From Tretioscincus oriximinensis (Eukaryota > Chordata > Lepidosauria > Squamata > Gymnophthalmidae), in the NCBI GenBank assembly GCA_022410635.1, contig JAJVDF010000168.1, forward strand, positions 868,515 to 932,514: 64,000 bases of DNA. Reading direction: 5' to 3'. A program made the position numbers and the translations under genes. The stretch's first letter is position 1. Every line of letters begins with the position of its first letter. Below are positions 1-11,399 of this stretch, in pieces. The notes under the pieces were generated by a model, which was given only the letters and a program-made list of their open reading frames with translations, was not told the DNA's origin and did no database searches.

Positions 1-74
1 CTTCTTCTTCTTCTTCTTCTTCTTCTTCTTCTTCTTCTTCTTCTTCTTCTTCTTCTTCTTCTTCTTCTTCTTCT
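1..74. repeat. (CTT)n microsatellite
   Basis: A pure CTT trinucleotide run occupies the left edge of the window. SINE A copies in this window end in CTT/TTC runs, so this could be the tail of a SINE A whose body lies to the left. That link is inference. Confidence 0.95.
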
Positions 75-921
75 GTTGCAGACCACAAGGCAAGCCTCCT
101 TTTTTCAGGGTGCTCTACCTAGGGTTGTCAAAATCTAAAGGTCCATAACCAGACACATTTTACAATCCCCATCAAGGTGTGTCTGTCGCCTTAGCATTGA
201 ATTCTGGACCCGTTTGGTCATTTTACGGAAAGGGCAGTAAACAACGGAGTATACAATTCAACAACAGGAATATACCACACAGTTATCTGATGCGCTTTCC
301 TCCTTTCCTTTAATCTCCCAACCTTTTTGTCCTCTCCATAACAGCTCTCTGCCCGCTCCTGCATTTCATTTGATGTAACCTGCTGGAAATGCGCCCCATC
401 TAATTACGCTTTCCAGATTTCCTCCCTCCTTTCCCTTGAGACATCTCAATTAGTGCACCTTTCTCCTGCCACCTGTCACCTGTAAGAGCTGCAAGGTGGC
501 CCTACCTGCAACTTAAGTCATGCAGAGAATAAATGAGGAACCCATTCTCAACTCCTCGGAGCAGAAGGTGCTGTTCCTTTATAAACCAAAACACCTTTAA
601 TAGATGATAAATCGACAGAAGGAGTAGCCTTGTTAATGTCACAGCCCTTGAGTTTGGCTGCCACGCGGCATCTTTTCATTACTCAAAGATAGCAGCCGAG
701 GCCAGTTATCTTAAGTCCAGGATGATGAATTTCCATAGAACGAGAGCAATTGGTGTCTGATTAACATAGCACTGGGCAACGATCAAAATTAACTCTTGCC
801 TTGGACTATCGGAGCAAAAAGTGCTGTTTGCCTTTCTCGTAATTGCATTTGCAGGAAATTGGAAGAGAGTGGCTGTGAGCAGAAATGAATCTCGAGGGGA
901 ATGTGGCCAGCCTGGTCTTAC

Positions 922-1003
922 TGTTAGAGAGTCGGACTCTTATCTGGAAGACTCCTGGTTATGCACTCTTCCATGACCTTGTGCTAGCCACAATTCTTTG
1001 AAG
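922..1003 (+). mobile_element. SINE B fragment (tRNA-derived)
   Basis: The phrase for a target 'ggactcttatctgg', then a B-box-like segment and the 'ccttgtgctagccacaattc' block follow the order of the better SINE B copies at 16.2 kb and 21.4 kb. Head and tail are missing. Confidence 0.6.
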
Positions 1004-1017
1004 GATAAAATCATGAA

Positions 1018-1085
1018 TTATTCTTCTCCCTCTGCTACTTCCTCTCCTCCTTCTTCTCCAACTCCTCCTCCTTCTCTTTCATTCT
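1018..1085. repeat. CT-rich low-complexity tract
   Basis: Irregular TTC/TCC repeats make up this pyrimidine-rich patch. No regular unit is kept for more than a few copies. Confidence 0.7.
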
Positions 1086-1134
1086 CCTTTAACTTGAGTG
1101 GGCAGCTTTTAACTCATCCACAATCATTCCTGCG

Positions 1135-1290
1135 GAAAGGGCAAATGACATATTCCTCGTCTTCTGTGTTCTAAATGTCACATGACATGTTTTCAGCCAA
1201 TCATAGTGGCAAGAAGGCATGCAGGTATGTGAAGCAAAGAAAGGCTAGAGAATACAGCCACCAAAATGCCTTCCAATCGTACATTTCTGC
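1135..1290 (+). repeat. Unnamed dispersed repeat D/E, copy 1
   Basis: The segment around 'tgtcacatgacatgttttca' followed by a CCAATCA block recurs at 33385-33530 on the same strand and at 23885-24055 on the opposite strand. Parts of 11400-11690 and 51720-51960 look related to each other and probably to this family. It has no coding capacity that I can see. I do not recognise the family; a decayed LTR is one possibility because of the CCAAT-like block. Confidence 0.5.
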
Positions 1291-1559
1291 AGTTTTAACT
1301 GACAAAGATAGTGAAGTTGTTTGACATTACCTACTTCTGAGGGGAGGCTGCAGTTTGACCTGGCAACTTACCACTGCTTTCTGGGCAGTTTTTTTATACC
1401 ATTGAGCTAGTTTCTTCCATGCTCCATGGACCCTTCTGTGCAGTTTGTTTGGCAATGACACTAAAGTAGTTTGCAATTTTCTATTTCTGCAGAGAGGTTG
1501 CATATCGAACTGGCTATCCCCCTGCTTTCCAAGCAGTTTCTTCCATCAGTGAGCTAAAC

Positions 1560-1635
1560 CCATCTGGATGATGTTGAGCCATTCACAGTTCTTCAGAACT
1601 CTCTCAACCCCACATACTTTAAAGGGTATCTGTTG
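1560..1635 (+). mobile_element. SINE B, left part of a copy split by an L1
   Basis: The segment holds the conserved SINE B body ('cacagttctt', then 'ctctcaacccca') and stops at the L1 insertion. The rest continues at 2766. The 13-bp target AGGGTATCTGTTG at 1623-1635 is repeated at 2766-2778. Confidence 0.8.
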
Positions 1636-2765
1636 CATCCATAAAATTAATTAATTCCACGGGGGATGTAAATTTGGCAAAATACATCAGTCAACTTAAA
1701 ATAAGGAGGTTAAGGGAGCTATTTGATCTGAATGGTAATCCTTTATCACCAGCTCAATTGCAAAGATTGAACCCATCCTCCCATAATTGGATGGCAGTGA
1801 TAGCCATTTGGACCTACATTAATAGACCAACAATAAGGGCCATCATGAATCAACATCCAAAGGATTTTGAGGATATAGTAGTGAAAAAATTGAACAAAGA
1901 AAAGGGTTTAACTGGAAAAATATACCTATTGCTCAGTAGAGCTAAATATGATAATCAATATACCCTCAAATCAGTTTGGGAAAGGGATGTCGCCCTCAGG
2001 CAGGAGACCTGGGATGAATGGGTGAAAGATATTGGAATGATTAAAAGTAACAAAATAAGAGAGTTACAAATAAAAATCATAACTAGGTGGTACCGGACAC
2101 CATCACAGATTTCCCACATGGGAAACATATCCCCGTATTGCTGGCACGGGTGCCAGATGATGGGGAGCTATCTCCACATGTGGTATAAATGCAGATACGT
2201 GCAACAATGGTGGGATTTAATTTTCGGAGAACTGAGGGACATCTTAGGGATCAACCTGGTCAAAAATTCTGCCTTGTTATTGATGCACAGAACCGCGGAC
2301 ATACATCCTTTCGATAAATACATAATTTAGAGATCAATATGGGCAGGCCAGCTCACTCTGGCTAGAGGATGGAAGGACAAAAGTAAATGGCTATTAAGCC
2401 AATGGTACGACTATCTGTCTGAATTTTTGATATTTGACGTGTTAAGAGAAAAACGTCTTATAAAAATTGGCGTTCTACAGAGATTCAATTGGGAAAGAAA
2501 CTGGCAGAAACTCTTAGCCATTGGTGTTAACTTTAACAGAAGTGCTACTCTGGCACATACTATCGCTATGGTATCAGACGTAAGACTATTATTGTAACTA
2601 CGATATGAATAGAACGTAATGATCTCTTGGGGAGGGTGGAACAGGGTTTTGTTCATGTAACTGTTTCGTTCATGTAATTGTTTATGCAATATGTTATATG
2701 TTTTGTTTTCAATGTCATGTATTTGTTTTGATTGTTTGTTTAAAATTAAAAATTAAAAAAAAAAC
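1636..2765 (+). mobile_element. 5'-truncated L1 retrotransposon inserted in a SINE B
   Basis: This is the 3' end of an L1-clade LINE. It contains the C-terminal part of ORF2, a short 3' UTR and an A-rich tail near 2738-2764. Identical 13-bp direct repeats flank it (1623-1635 and 2766-2778) and lie inside a SINE B, as expected for target-primed reverse transcription. Heavy 5' truncation is normal for L1. The exact 13-bp duplication and the almost unbroken reading frame suggest a fairly recent insertion compared with the other LINE pieces here. Confidence 0.92.
1674..2597 (+). pseudogene. L1 ORF2 C-terminal fragment
   Basis: This reads as the carboxy-terminal end of L1 ORF2p, the endonuclease/reverse transcriptase of L1 elements. 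Only the part after the reverse transcriptase domain is present. Visible landmarks are the RWYRTPSQI segment, the cysteine/histidine cluster CWHGCQ...YLHMWYKC resembling the ORF2p C-terminal Cys-rich motif, and the GWKDKSKW motif near the end. One in-frame TAG at 2328-2330 breaks an otherwise continuous frame of about 307 codons ending in TAA at 2597. It lacks the endonuclease and catalytic reverse transcriptase regions and cannot be active. A related copy on the other strand is at 17802-18403. Confidence 0.88.
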
Positions 2766-2835
2766 AGGGTATCTGTTGTGGAGAAAGCTATAAGTGCTTT
2801 AGTGAAAGGGGGTGTCATAAATAAATATTATTGTA
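2766..2835 (+). mobile_element. SINE B, right part of the split copy
   Basis: The sequence resumes after the L1 with the repeated target AGGGTATCTGTTG and then 'tggagaaagc', matching the SINE B order. It ends in a short 'cataaataaata' tail. Confidence 0.8.
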
Positions 2836-3500
2836 CATGTCTGCTGCTGCTGGGAGAAATGTAAACGGCCAGCAATTTACTGCCCCCAATAAATGGCCAC
2901 CAACCTGCTGCCCAGAGCTTTAGCCCCTGTAGCCCCTGCCCAAGAACCGGCCCTGGCTGTTGTTGTTAACCACTTTCTAATCTTTGTATAGAGCACCCTA
3001 ACCATTTGTCAGCTAACAACTAGTTTGAAAAAAGTTACTTTGGAGGGAACAACAATGCGTTCTCTGTCTGAATCACAGGAGCTGCGATCCAATAAAACAA
3101 ACTTCTTTCACTTCTGGCAAGCCACTATGTCAAAGAAGAAGGGTGTCATCCATGTATCCAAAGTAAAAACACTCCTCGACATCTCACAACAGCTGTTTGA
3201 CAAATGAACAGCTTTCCTTTCTTCCATTTCTTTTTCAAAATGAAGAGCATACGAATCCTGAAGGCAGCTGGTTAATATTTTCATGCATGTTCAAACTGTA
3301 ATTTATGAGACACATCCACTCCTTGCTGGAATACTAATCGATTTCATTGATCCATTTTTTATTAAAATAAAAACCCGCCTTCTAAATAGAACTTTCCTCC
3401 AACTGGCAGACCTCACCCTCAGCCACTCATGGGGTTTGTATACAGAGCAACTCATATTGCTTTCCCTTCTGCTGTTTATTTCTTTGTTTATATAAACAAA
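2836..3500. other. Non-coding stretch, nothing recognised
   Basis: Short open frames occur on both strands but none has a recognisable domain. No tandem repeat is evident. Confidence 0.5.
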
Positions 3501-3539
3501 TACACAAATACACATAATTATTGATTGGTACTGCAATTT

Positions 3540-3840
3540 AAGTGTCAGAGACTATGCGCATCTATGGGGGTCTTGTGAAAAGATATAGGACTTTTGGTTA
3601 GAACTTGGTGCTATGCTTAATGTAATTTTACAAAAAAAAGACATTAGATGGAATATAGAGACATATTTATTTTCATATTTTGCGGATCTGAATGGACCAA
3701 TAGGTGATATTAAACTGATGTAATTATTAATTTTCTCAGCCCAATCGGTAATTGTTTCAGGTTGGAAAGATAAAAGCAAATTGAATCTCCAGAATTGGAT
3801 TTGCTTCATTGTAAAGAACACAAAGATTAAATGATTAAGA
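3540..3840 (+). mobile_element. Decayed L1 ORF2 C-terminal remnant
   Basis: Conceptual translation on this strand gives HLWGSCEKI, DFWLELG, NGPIGDIK and the diagnostic VSGWKDKSKLNLQNW, in the order found at the end of L1 ORF2p (compare the GWKDKSKW and GWKDRTKW motifs of the two better L1 copies here). Stops interrupt the frame. It belongs to a different, older L1 lineage than the copy at 1.6 kb. Confidence 0.72.
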
Positions 3841-3841
3841 C

Positions 3842-3880
3842 AGAGGTTTCCAACCTTTTTCACGTCATGATCCCATTTAT
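3842..3880 (+). mobile_element. Possible hAT-like terminal inverted repeat
   Basis: The motif 'cagaggtttccaaccttttt' followed by a 'catgatccc' block resembles the CAG.GGTTCCCAACC ends of many vertebrate hAT transposons. I could not locate a convincing partner end, although 'ggggtcgtgaccc' near 4763 is suggestive. An L2-like element lies between them. Confidence 0.35.
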
Positions 3881-3954
3881 AGAGGCCTGATGCAGCCTGT
3901 TCTTGCCCCTTCTGGCACATCACTTCCAGCCCTGCCCAGCATTCAGAAGTGCCA

Positions 3955-4725
3955 TTTCAGGAACCAGGAACCGGAAACATCATAATTCAAGATGATATTT
4001 CCAGAACAGGAATTAGAAAGGGATTCATCTAGGATGTAATTATTGGAACAGGAACCAGAAAGGGGTGATGCAACCAGGAGGGCCTTCCCTGCAGATCTTA
4101 AGGCACGGGCAGGTCGGTATGGGAGAAGGCGTTCCTTTAGATATTTGGGGCCCAAGTTATTTAGGGCCTGGTAAGTTAAAGTCAAAACCTTGAATTGGGC
4201 TTGGTAGTGGATTGGCAGCCAGTGTAGTTCTTTCAGGACCGGCGGGATGTGTGTCCAGCCAGTCGTCCTGGTCAGCAGTCTAGCTGCTGCATTCTGCACC
4301 AACTGCAGCTTCTGAACCATTTTCAGGGGCAGCCCCATATAGAGCGCATTACAATAGTCCAATCTGGAAGTTACCAGAGCATGGATCACTGTGGCTAAAT
4401 CATCCCTGTTCAGAAGTGGTTGTAACTGGCAAACCAGACGTAACTGGAAGTAGGCACTCCTGGCCACCGCCCCCACCTGGTTCTCAAGTATTAGGTCAGG
4501 GTTCAGTAGCACCCCCAAATTTTGCAGCTATTCTTTATAGAGCAATTCTACCCCATCAAGGACAAGGTGCCTCCCCACTTCAGGAACCTGGGACACTCTG
4601 ACACACAGCACCTCCGTCTTTTCTGAATTCAGCTTCAATTTATTGGCCCCCATTCAGCCCATCACTGCCTCCAGGCCCCTGTCCAGCACATCAGCCACCT
4701 CTCCTGATTCAGATGGAACAGAGAG
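3955..4725 (-). mobile_element. L2-like LINE fragment (reverse transcriptase C-terminal part)
   Basis: Read on the minus strand this encodes the region downstream of the catalytic centre in an L2-type (CR1 superfamily) reverse transcriptase. Landmarks in order are NSEKTEVL, GVLLNPDLILE, VTSRLDYCNALYMGLPLK, KLQLVQNAAARLLT and LKELHWLPI. The piece just upstream of GVLL is in a broken frame with an internal stop. The catalytic FADD motif is absent. The same family appears on the minus strand at 29456-29995. It may sit inside an older hAT-like element. Confidence 0.85.
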
Positions 4726-5805
4726 AGAGAGACTCCACAGAGAACCCTTTATGAACCCATTTGGGGTCGTGACCCATGGGATCAGAATCAGTGTATTAAG
4801 GCAACGGACATACTTCTATAACTAGTTGGTATGCCCTCAAATACACTCTTGAGTTATCTCCAAGAATGATCTGGTCAGGTGGCATCATCTTCCAGAGGCT
4901 GGAGCTGGGTGGCATGGGCCTGTTGGCGGCCTCCACCAGCGTGGTCTGGGCAATGTGGGACTCTAGCTGGTAGGAGCAAGGAGTGGTAGCCTACAGCCAG
5001 GCCAAAAAGGCCAGATTCAGTGGTGACAGGCCAATCCTGTGCATAATGATTGTGTTCCCTCACCTCATTTAGAAGGCCAATCACCATGATACACTTTAGT
5101 AAAATAGATGGTACCAAAAGTAATTATGATGTTAAGAAAAAAATGGGCAAAGCTTGTACAATATATTTCTTCCGGAATAGGCCATTCAAGGTGGGAAAAT
5201 GTGAAATCATATGGCGTGTAATCAAGAGATGATTATCATTATTTACAAATGCATTCTCTCCTGCTAGGGGGAGGGTTGGCAGAGGGCAATTAAGTATTCT
5301 TATGTATTTATGTCATTGTGTTTTATGTGTATTAATGTAAAATCTAATTTAAAAAAGACAGCGAGAAAGGGATTGTTGAGCATCGATGAGATTTTAATTT
5401 TCATGCAAATGGAAGCAAATGCACTGCGTTCTCCGAGAACCGGCATTAGGCAAGCATGCGCAATCTAAGCCCGTCCCTAGCAGGCCAGAGACGTGATTTG
5501 ATTGGATCCTATTTTAAAACCTTTCAGCCCGTGTTAGCAACAGTTCAGATCATTTCTCCGAGCAAGAAGAAGTCATGACCAGGTCAGCTCAGGCGACCAG
5601 GAAACAAACTGTTGATCATTCAAATGACAGGCTGCACTTGATTCAAATGCAGCGCTGTTAAAATTGATCTGCTGCAGACGGGCACGTGCTTAAGTGAGGA
5701 GCTGTTTAAATTGGTGGCCTGGGAATTGCTGGAGATAAGTGGTCACCAAGGAATAGTTCCTCCCCGTCTGTCCTGACAATAAATGTTTTCAGTATATGCG
5801 ATTAA
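4726..5805. other. Non-coding stretch, apparently unique
   Basis: I see no coding region or known repeat. The part from 5380 to 5790 has well-balanced composition and no match to the repeats elsewhere in the window, so it is a candidate for unique or constrained non-coding sequence. Confidence 0.45.
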
Positions 5806-5809
5806 AAGT

Positions 5810-5935
5810 GTGTGTTAGAGAAAGCTCAGTGGTACTGCAGGCATCCTGAAACAGGTTCAATTCCTAGTCCTTCCATGGAAGCAAGCAATGGGGGGTACTG
5901 CTGTTCAAGAAAAATTGCAGAGTGGAGCACATGGA
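5810..5935 (+). mobile_element. Third SINE type (SINE C), copy 1
   Basis: An A-box-like AGCTCAGTGGTA at about 5824 and a B-box-like GGTTCAATTCC about 30 bases later indicate a tRNA-derived RNA polymerase III promoter. The body differs from SINE A and SINE B. No tail is clear. Confidence 0.5.
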
Positions 5936-5945
5936 AACAGAATAT

Positions 5946-6105
5946 GGTTATAGTTCAATGGTAGAACAAACATCACAGAAAGATGAGGGTTACTGGCCGG
6001 ATTCCTAGCCTGTTCCTGGAAGTAAGAAATTTCTGCCAAGGAAATTGCATGGAGCATGAAACTGCCAAGGAAAGTGCATAAAGACTAGATGTGGCTAAAT
6101 ACCTT
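5946..6105 (+). mobile_element. SINE C, copy 2 (decayed)
   Basis: An A-box-like AGTTCAATGGTAGAAC and a weak B box ('ggattcctagcctg') repeat the layout of the preceding copy, including the 'ttcctggaagtaag' / 'ttccatggaagcaag' block. The two lie head to tail, which suggests a tandem pair. Confidence 0.45.
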
Positions 6106-6628
6106 GAGNGGATATTTTTACCACTACAGTCAGTTACATTAAGGAGAATCAGCCCCATGCGCTCATGCAAGTTTAGTAATCTTCTCTCTAAAAACCTCTG
6201 TTGCCCGGTCGCTGCTGATATTGAAGTCAGCTTATCTTTGTCCCCATAAAAAATGACTGAATGTCATGCACCGGGAGAACCCCACGTACCTGCTCTGGCA
6301 CAGTCAAGACACTGTGCGCAGGACCAGTCCCCCAAATGCTTTCTTGCCACTGGCATAGGAGCATCCAGGATACCTGCGTCATGATTGCTGGATCAAAATC
6401 TCATGCACTTTCACGCTGAGGTGTCAATCCAGTAGCTCACGGGGGTTCGCTTTCCACGTTATTAGATGCCTTACGAAGATCAAAGGCAGCTTGGTCCGCA
6501 GTAGGTAGACACGTATAACAGGAATCACACGGGCAACACGACTTGGATCAGGAAGCAGTTTCAGGAGGCCCACGGGTCATGGAATCCTCCAGGGTTGCCA
6601 TGGGTCATGGCTTTCATTGACATAAATC
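6106..6628. other. Non-coding stretch, nothing recognised
   Basis: No gene or repeat that I recognise. One ambiguous base occurs at 6109. Confidence 0.4.
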
Positions 6629-7082
6629 AGAAGGCGTGTATCAAAGATTATGACATCCAAAAAGGGGTAGGTACAACCCACGTGGGCACTCCTTGAAACT
6701 GTTGGGTAGAAAAGTGAGAACAGACAAAGGGAAGTATTTTTTCACCCAGAGGGTCATCGGCCTGTGGAATTTACTTCCTGAAGAGGTAGTGGTAGCCAAC
6801 AGCTTGGATAGTTTCAAGACAGGACTAGACAGGTTTATGGACACTAAGGGTATAAATGGATACTAAGATAGTTGTCTGGATGTAGCCTCCGGGATGGAGC
6901 AACAGGCAGGACTTTTGAAATACCATTTGCAGGGAGTCACGAACAGGAGCAGCATATTTTGCTTTCCTCTGTTCGGACTGCCCAGGTGCATCTGGTGGGC
7001 CTTTGTGTGACACAGAATGCTGGACTCGATGGGCTGTGGCCTGATCCAGTATGGCTCTCCTTATGTTCTTATGTTCTTATGT
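6629..7082 (+). mobile_element. CR1 LINE, 3' end (octamer tail type II)
   Basis: The left part encodes the last segment of a CR1 reverse transcriptase (VRTDKGKYFFTQRVIGLWN-like, then LPEEVV, NSLDSFKTGLDRFMDT). A 3' UTR follows and the copy ends in the repeated octamer TTCTTATG at about 7065-7080. CR1 elements typically end in short octamer repeats without a poly-A tail. The same subfamily recurs at 34.7, 42.4, 52.3 and 59.4 kb. Confidence 0.9.
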
Positions 7083-8684
7083 TCACGTGGGTCAGGGCGG
7101 ACCCAGGTTGTGACACCGGTGTGACGTGGTTCTCTCCTCCCCGAGGAGGTGCAGCCTGGTCAGGAAACGCCAAATATGGTATGATGTTGGTCAACAGGAT
7201 GTACCCTCTATAGCCATTGTTTGCCTTGCCATTATTCTAATTACTGGAACCCAGTGACAAACCCACAGGAGAAATGGTCTTAGTGGTCTTAAGTGGTTTA
7301 CCTCCAGGCTACTATCAGGCTGATGTCTTCAGCCCAGGTGCACAGCCTGGTCAAACAAAGATAGTTCCTTTGCCATAATGATGCCAATTAATCCATTCAG
7401 TCTGGCAAGGTCTCTTGAGCAATGTATGCCCTTAGGACAGGAAAGGGTGATTTGCTGTTCCTGTTTACTCCTGGGCTGGGTTGACCAGAGATTTTTTCCA
7501 AAATTTCCCTGTAGGCCTCACTTTGGCTAGCCAGAGTCAATCCAGGTACATTTTATATTAAATATATTAATGCCAATTAATATATGTCCCATGGATAATC
7601 CCAAATAAGTAGCATAGCAAGCCGCTGTGGCATCTCCACATGGCCCCTGGATGGGCCCTGGAGACACTTGCTGATGAATTGGCTTTTTTTCCGCAACCCT
7701 AAAACATGTGTGGAAAGCACCTATTCCACGGAACTTGCACAGATGGCCCTCCATTTTGAGGGTGGGCCGAAGGTGAGGGCATTTCTACTGCGCCGGATAA
7801 GGTACATGGGGATGGGGCCTTTCTGCATGATTCCATGGTTCTATGAATTCAGCATTTTTTCAAGGATAATTTTCTAATGTACTGTATTTTCCCCTGCCAT
7901 TTGCTTTAAATCATCCTCATTTCATTTGCTGGAGGGAAGGTGGAAAGAGTGAAGTAATGGCCTGAAAATCCAATTTTTTAACTTAGATTCAGACACGTAC
8001 TTTTAGTCCTGGTTTAATCCAATACTCCAGGGCTGAAGCTGGATTAAAAGAGGGTGACTCCATCTCAAGCCATCAATTGTGAAGGGGGGGAGAGATTTAA
8101 AATAGATAAACTGAATTGCCCTCCCAAGAAGCTTATAGAAACTTCAAATCTATGATCATAGAGTGACCTCTGGTGTTATGAAAAGGATAGGATATTTGCA
8201 ATCTGAACAATCCCTTACAGTGTCCCAGAAAAGACAGCAAGTGGGTGGTGGAGAGGGTGGAGTTACATGAATCTACTCTGATCCCTAGTAATCCTGCAAG
8301 CCGGGATTTTATGCAAACGTGACAGCTATTGTCAGTTCTTATTTGATGCAAAAAATCTTCCCCGCACAATGATCCTGATCAAACCTCTCGAACTGATGGA
8401 ACACAGCCAGAGAACAAGAGAGAAGAAAAAGAGAAACAATTTAGCAGATTAGAGTTTAGTGGAAACATGTATACTCAGGGAGCAATTTCTGCCCATTTGT
8501 AGAAATGGGGAAGGTGGGGGGAGAAATGTGTGGCTGGACAGAAGGTAAGAGAAAAAGATAGTTTTGCTCACTGCAATATATTGGAGCCCGTTGTAATAAA
8601 AATGCAATGGGCTCTAGAAAATATTCAATCTCTGGCACAGCCCACGTGCACGTTCATCCCACCCATATGCCTACCTACGTATCA
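7083..8684. other. Non-coding stretch, nothing recognised
   Basis: Roughly 1.6 kb with no coding signature longer than chance and no repeat that I could match within the window. Confidence 0.45.
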
Positions 8685-8994
8685 CACACGGATAGCTCAG
8701 TCGCTTAGGAATTCGTCTCTCACTTGGGAGATGGGTTTTCAAAGCCCTGTGTGGGACGTGGGGAGGGCTGAGCACCTTCCACTAGCCCGTAGCTCTAGCC
8801 AACCCAGCTATTTGAAAGCAAGAATTGCAAGAAATTGCAACTGACTGCAAGTAGATAAATGGGAACTACCATAGCCTGGTAGGGAAGATAGAATGGAAGC
8901 CTTCGGGCAAAATATATCCTTGTAAGCCGCTTTGAGTCCCTTTGAAAGGTGAGAAAAGCGGGGTATAAGAACCCAGTTCTTCTTCATCATCATT
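8685..8994 (+). mobile_element. SINE A, near full length
   Basis: A tRNA-derived head has an A box (GATAGCTCAGTCGCTTAGGA) and a degraded B box ('ggttttcaaagccc'). The unique body runs through 'agcaccttccactagcc' and 'attgcaactgactgcaag'. The LINE-like 3' part 'aagccgctttgagtcccttt' is followed by 'gcggggtataagaacc' and a short TTC/ATC run. The same structure recurs at 47.7, 52.5, 54.4 and 63.8 kb. Confidence 0.88.
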
Positions 8995-9512
8995 CAACTG
9001 GCTACCCCACCTGCCCACTCACTTGACCTGTTTCACTGACTTCCTTTCCCTGCTCTGATTGGTGGAATGGGACAGATAAAACACATTTCAATTGGCCCTT
9101 ACTAGATACCAACATATGATTGGCCTATAAAAGTGAATGAGTCGTGACCATCACAAGAAGGCTTTTATAAGCATCATACTATTAGAATGTTTAGGTGGGA
9201 GCGTCCATGGCAGGTCTTATAAAACAGTTATTATATTTGCTTTCCTGCATTTCTATCCCCTCCTACACTCAGGGGTCTCAGAACACGTTGCAGCCATAGA
9301 AGCAAATCTGAAACGCAGAGGCTAAATAAAATAACAGTGCCTGAAATAGGAGAGGAGAAACTGTATTCTCAACCAAAAATCAGGGTAAAAAGTTGTTGCT
9401 CATTGATCTTCTGAACACATGAACTGAAAGTGTCCGACAGATGCAAGATTACTTCACCGATAAGCGTTTTTGTCCTTGTCATCTGTTTGAGAGGCCCAGA
9501 AGCAATCAATGG
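8995..9512. other. Non-coding stretch with promoter-like motifs
   Basis: Two ATTGG (CCAAT on the other strand) blocks and a CTATAAAA at about 9125-9132 occur within 80 bases, with an AATAAA near 9325. This could be an old LTR, but I found no matching TG...CA ends and no target duplication. Confidence 0.3.
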
Positions 9513-9576
9513 ACTACTATGTGAGACAGGAGGCTAGATCGGCTTATGGCCTAAGCCAGCAAGGCTTCTTATGTAG
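9513..9576 (+). mobile_element. CR1 3' tail fragment
   Basis: The segment 'ggactactatgtgagaca' through 'ggcttatggcctaagcc' to 'cttcttatg' parallels the last 60 bases of the type II CR1 copies. Confidence 0.55.
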
Positions 9577-10397
9577 CCTGGGAGCTGCCACTGAAAAGGC
9601 TCTATTCCAGGTCTTCTCCCCTCTAACTAATGAAACTGGTGGCTACAACTAAGGAGGCTTCCCCTGCTGTCCTGAAGGCATGGATAAGTCAGTATTTATT
9701 TGTATGCATATACAGTATATGTACATATATCCATGCCTACATATATCTAGTCCTCTGGGATTGCTGCTTCAGGCTATTACTGTTTCAGAAAACCCACTCA
9801 CTAGAAACGCAAAACAAAAAACCCCAAAACCAGGACACTCAACAAATCCCTCACTCTATCCGACACTTGCACCCAGTTCCAAATAATCGCTGACATAACA
9901 GTTCCCTGGTTTAATTATTGACCAAACTACACTGGAAAAAAATACGGTTTCAGGGAATAGAAATCCCANGTATAGTTGCTCATCACTCCTCTAAAAATTC
10001 TAGCAAATGAAGCAAACAAAAAGAGACTTTCTAAAGGCCAGTCAAACAAACTCACCCAGATGGTAATGTTTTGCAAAATATATGTACGTTTCACTTATTC
10101 ATGATTATGTGCGCCAAAGACACNCCATATAATTAAAATATACACATTGGGCCGTACTCATCTCTCTCTCTCTCCAACGATGGGTTTACATATCACGTGG
10201 GCCTGAATCAAGTTTAAACTATTTCACATAAGGGGTCCATTTGGTATTCTATCCACTATCGCCTTCTTTCACAGGAAGTCCTGCCAATTTCTAGAAATGG
10301 ATATAGAGACAAAAATCAGAAAACACTGCTCTAAAGATGAATATTGGTGTCTACACAGATAAAAATAAGCACTGCAAAGGCATCTTAGAGATGTCGG
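9577..10397. other. Non-coding stretch, nothing recognised
   Basis: AT-rich sequence with several ambiguous bases. A short CT repeat lies near 10161-10173. Confidence 0.4.
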
Positions 10398-10530
10398 ATA
10401 ATAATAATAATAACAATAACAATGACGATGACGATAATAATAATAATAAAGATGACAACAACAATAACAATAACAATAAAACAACAACAACAACAATAAC
10501 ATTAATAATGATAATAATAATATTAATCTA
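10398..10530. repeat. Compound AAT/AAC/GAC microsatellite
   Basis: Mixed trinucleotide units AAT, AAC and GAC run without interruption up to the 3' end of the minus-strand SINE A next door. They probably arose from the SINE tail. Confidence 0.85.
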
Positions 10531-10795
10531 TTTTTTATTCTCCACTCTTTTCCAAAGTGGCTTACAAGGTTAATTTTCACCTGAAGGCTTACGTCTTATT
10601 CTAACTCCACATATACACATTGTGGAGGTTCCCNTTTATCTACTCACAAAATTCCTTTTNTTTTTGAAGAGCTTNGTTGCCTGTGGCTGAGGCCAGTAGG
10701 GGGCTCTCACACCACTCCATGGCCAATTCAGGGCTTCCAGAATGGGCCTCTTGACTGAAAGACTATTCCTTAACCACTATACCACCATGCCTCCT
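10531..10795 (-). mobile_element. SINE A (older, divergent copy)
   Basis: The 3' part ('ctttccaaagtggctta' on the plus strand) is next to the microsatellite tail and the body and tRNA-like head lie to the right ('ttaaccactataccaccatg'). Several Ns and many mismatches mark it as older than the 47.7 kb copy. Confidence 0.7.
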
Positions 10796-10977
10796 TATGT
10801 ATGTGCCCCTCATATTCTCATCTCATCCCTAATTCCCCTTTTCAAGTTGACCATGTCCATGAGAAGNGAAAAGTTTTCTATGCACAACCCACTGCTGTCA
10901 GTCCAGACTAATTCGATTCAGATTACCTCTAGCAAACCACATCTGCATGAACCACATTAACCACATGAGATTTATCA

Positions 10978-11170
10978 TGTCTGCCTTACTGAATGCCCTA
11001 TAAAGGCTATTTTNTGAGTTTTAGCAACATCCACTGAGGAATCAGATAAGCAGCATGGATTACCAAACTTGTGTGTCATTCTAGGGCGAATTGTATGTGA
11101 TGTTGCTACTATTTCCATAAAAATTATTTGTCACCAGTGTAGAACATCAGTATTCCAGTATAGAGGACCT
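10978..11170 (+). repeat. Unnamed dispersed repeat F, copy 1
   Basis: The blocks 'taaaggctatttt', 'gatgttgctact' and a following 'aaaaattatttg' parallel 46030-46220 and 31975-32230. Family unknown to me, no coding capacity seen. Confidence 0.5.
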
Positions 11171-11399
11171 GTACTATGGGGACAACCTGAGCTGGCCTAC
11201 CTGGTGTACCCTTACCTGACACCCACCGCCAGCCACATTCTGGCTATGCTTCCCTCTTGCTATTTCCAATACAAGTGAACAGGCTGAAAACAGTTTGAGT
11301 ATCCGATCAGTTCTCACTTGGGCTGAATCCACATGACACTTGTTTATCCAGGAAATTTTTGATAATCCATATTATTGGGTCTAATGCACCTTGTTCATA

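Larger units (their letters stand above)
75..1134. other. Mostly single-copy non-coding stretch
   Basis: No coding region or recognised element is seen apart from a SINE B fragment near 922-1003 and a CT-rich patch at 1018-1085. The part from about 600 to 900 has balanced composition and no similarity to the repeats elsewhere in the window, so it is a candidate for unique sequence. Confidence 0.5.

Noticed and set aside
3943..4518. Possible host gene encoding a reverse-transcriptase-like protein
   Set aside because: It is a decayed L2-like LINE fragment with no catalytic motif.
9055..9330. LTR promoter
   Set aside because: CCAAT, TATA and AATAAA motifs occur but no TG...CA ends or target duplication could be found.
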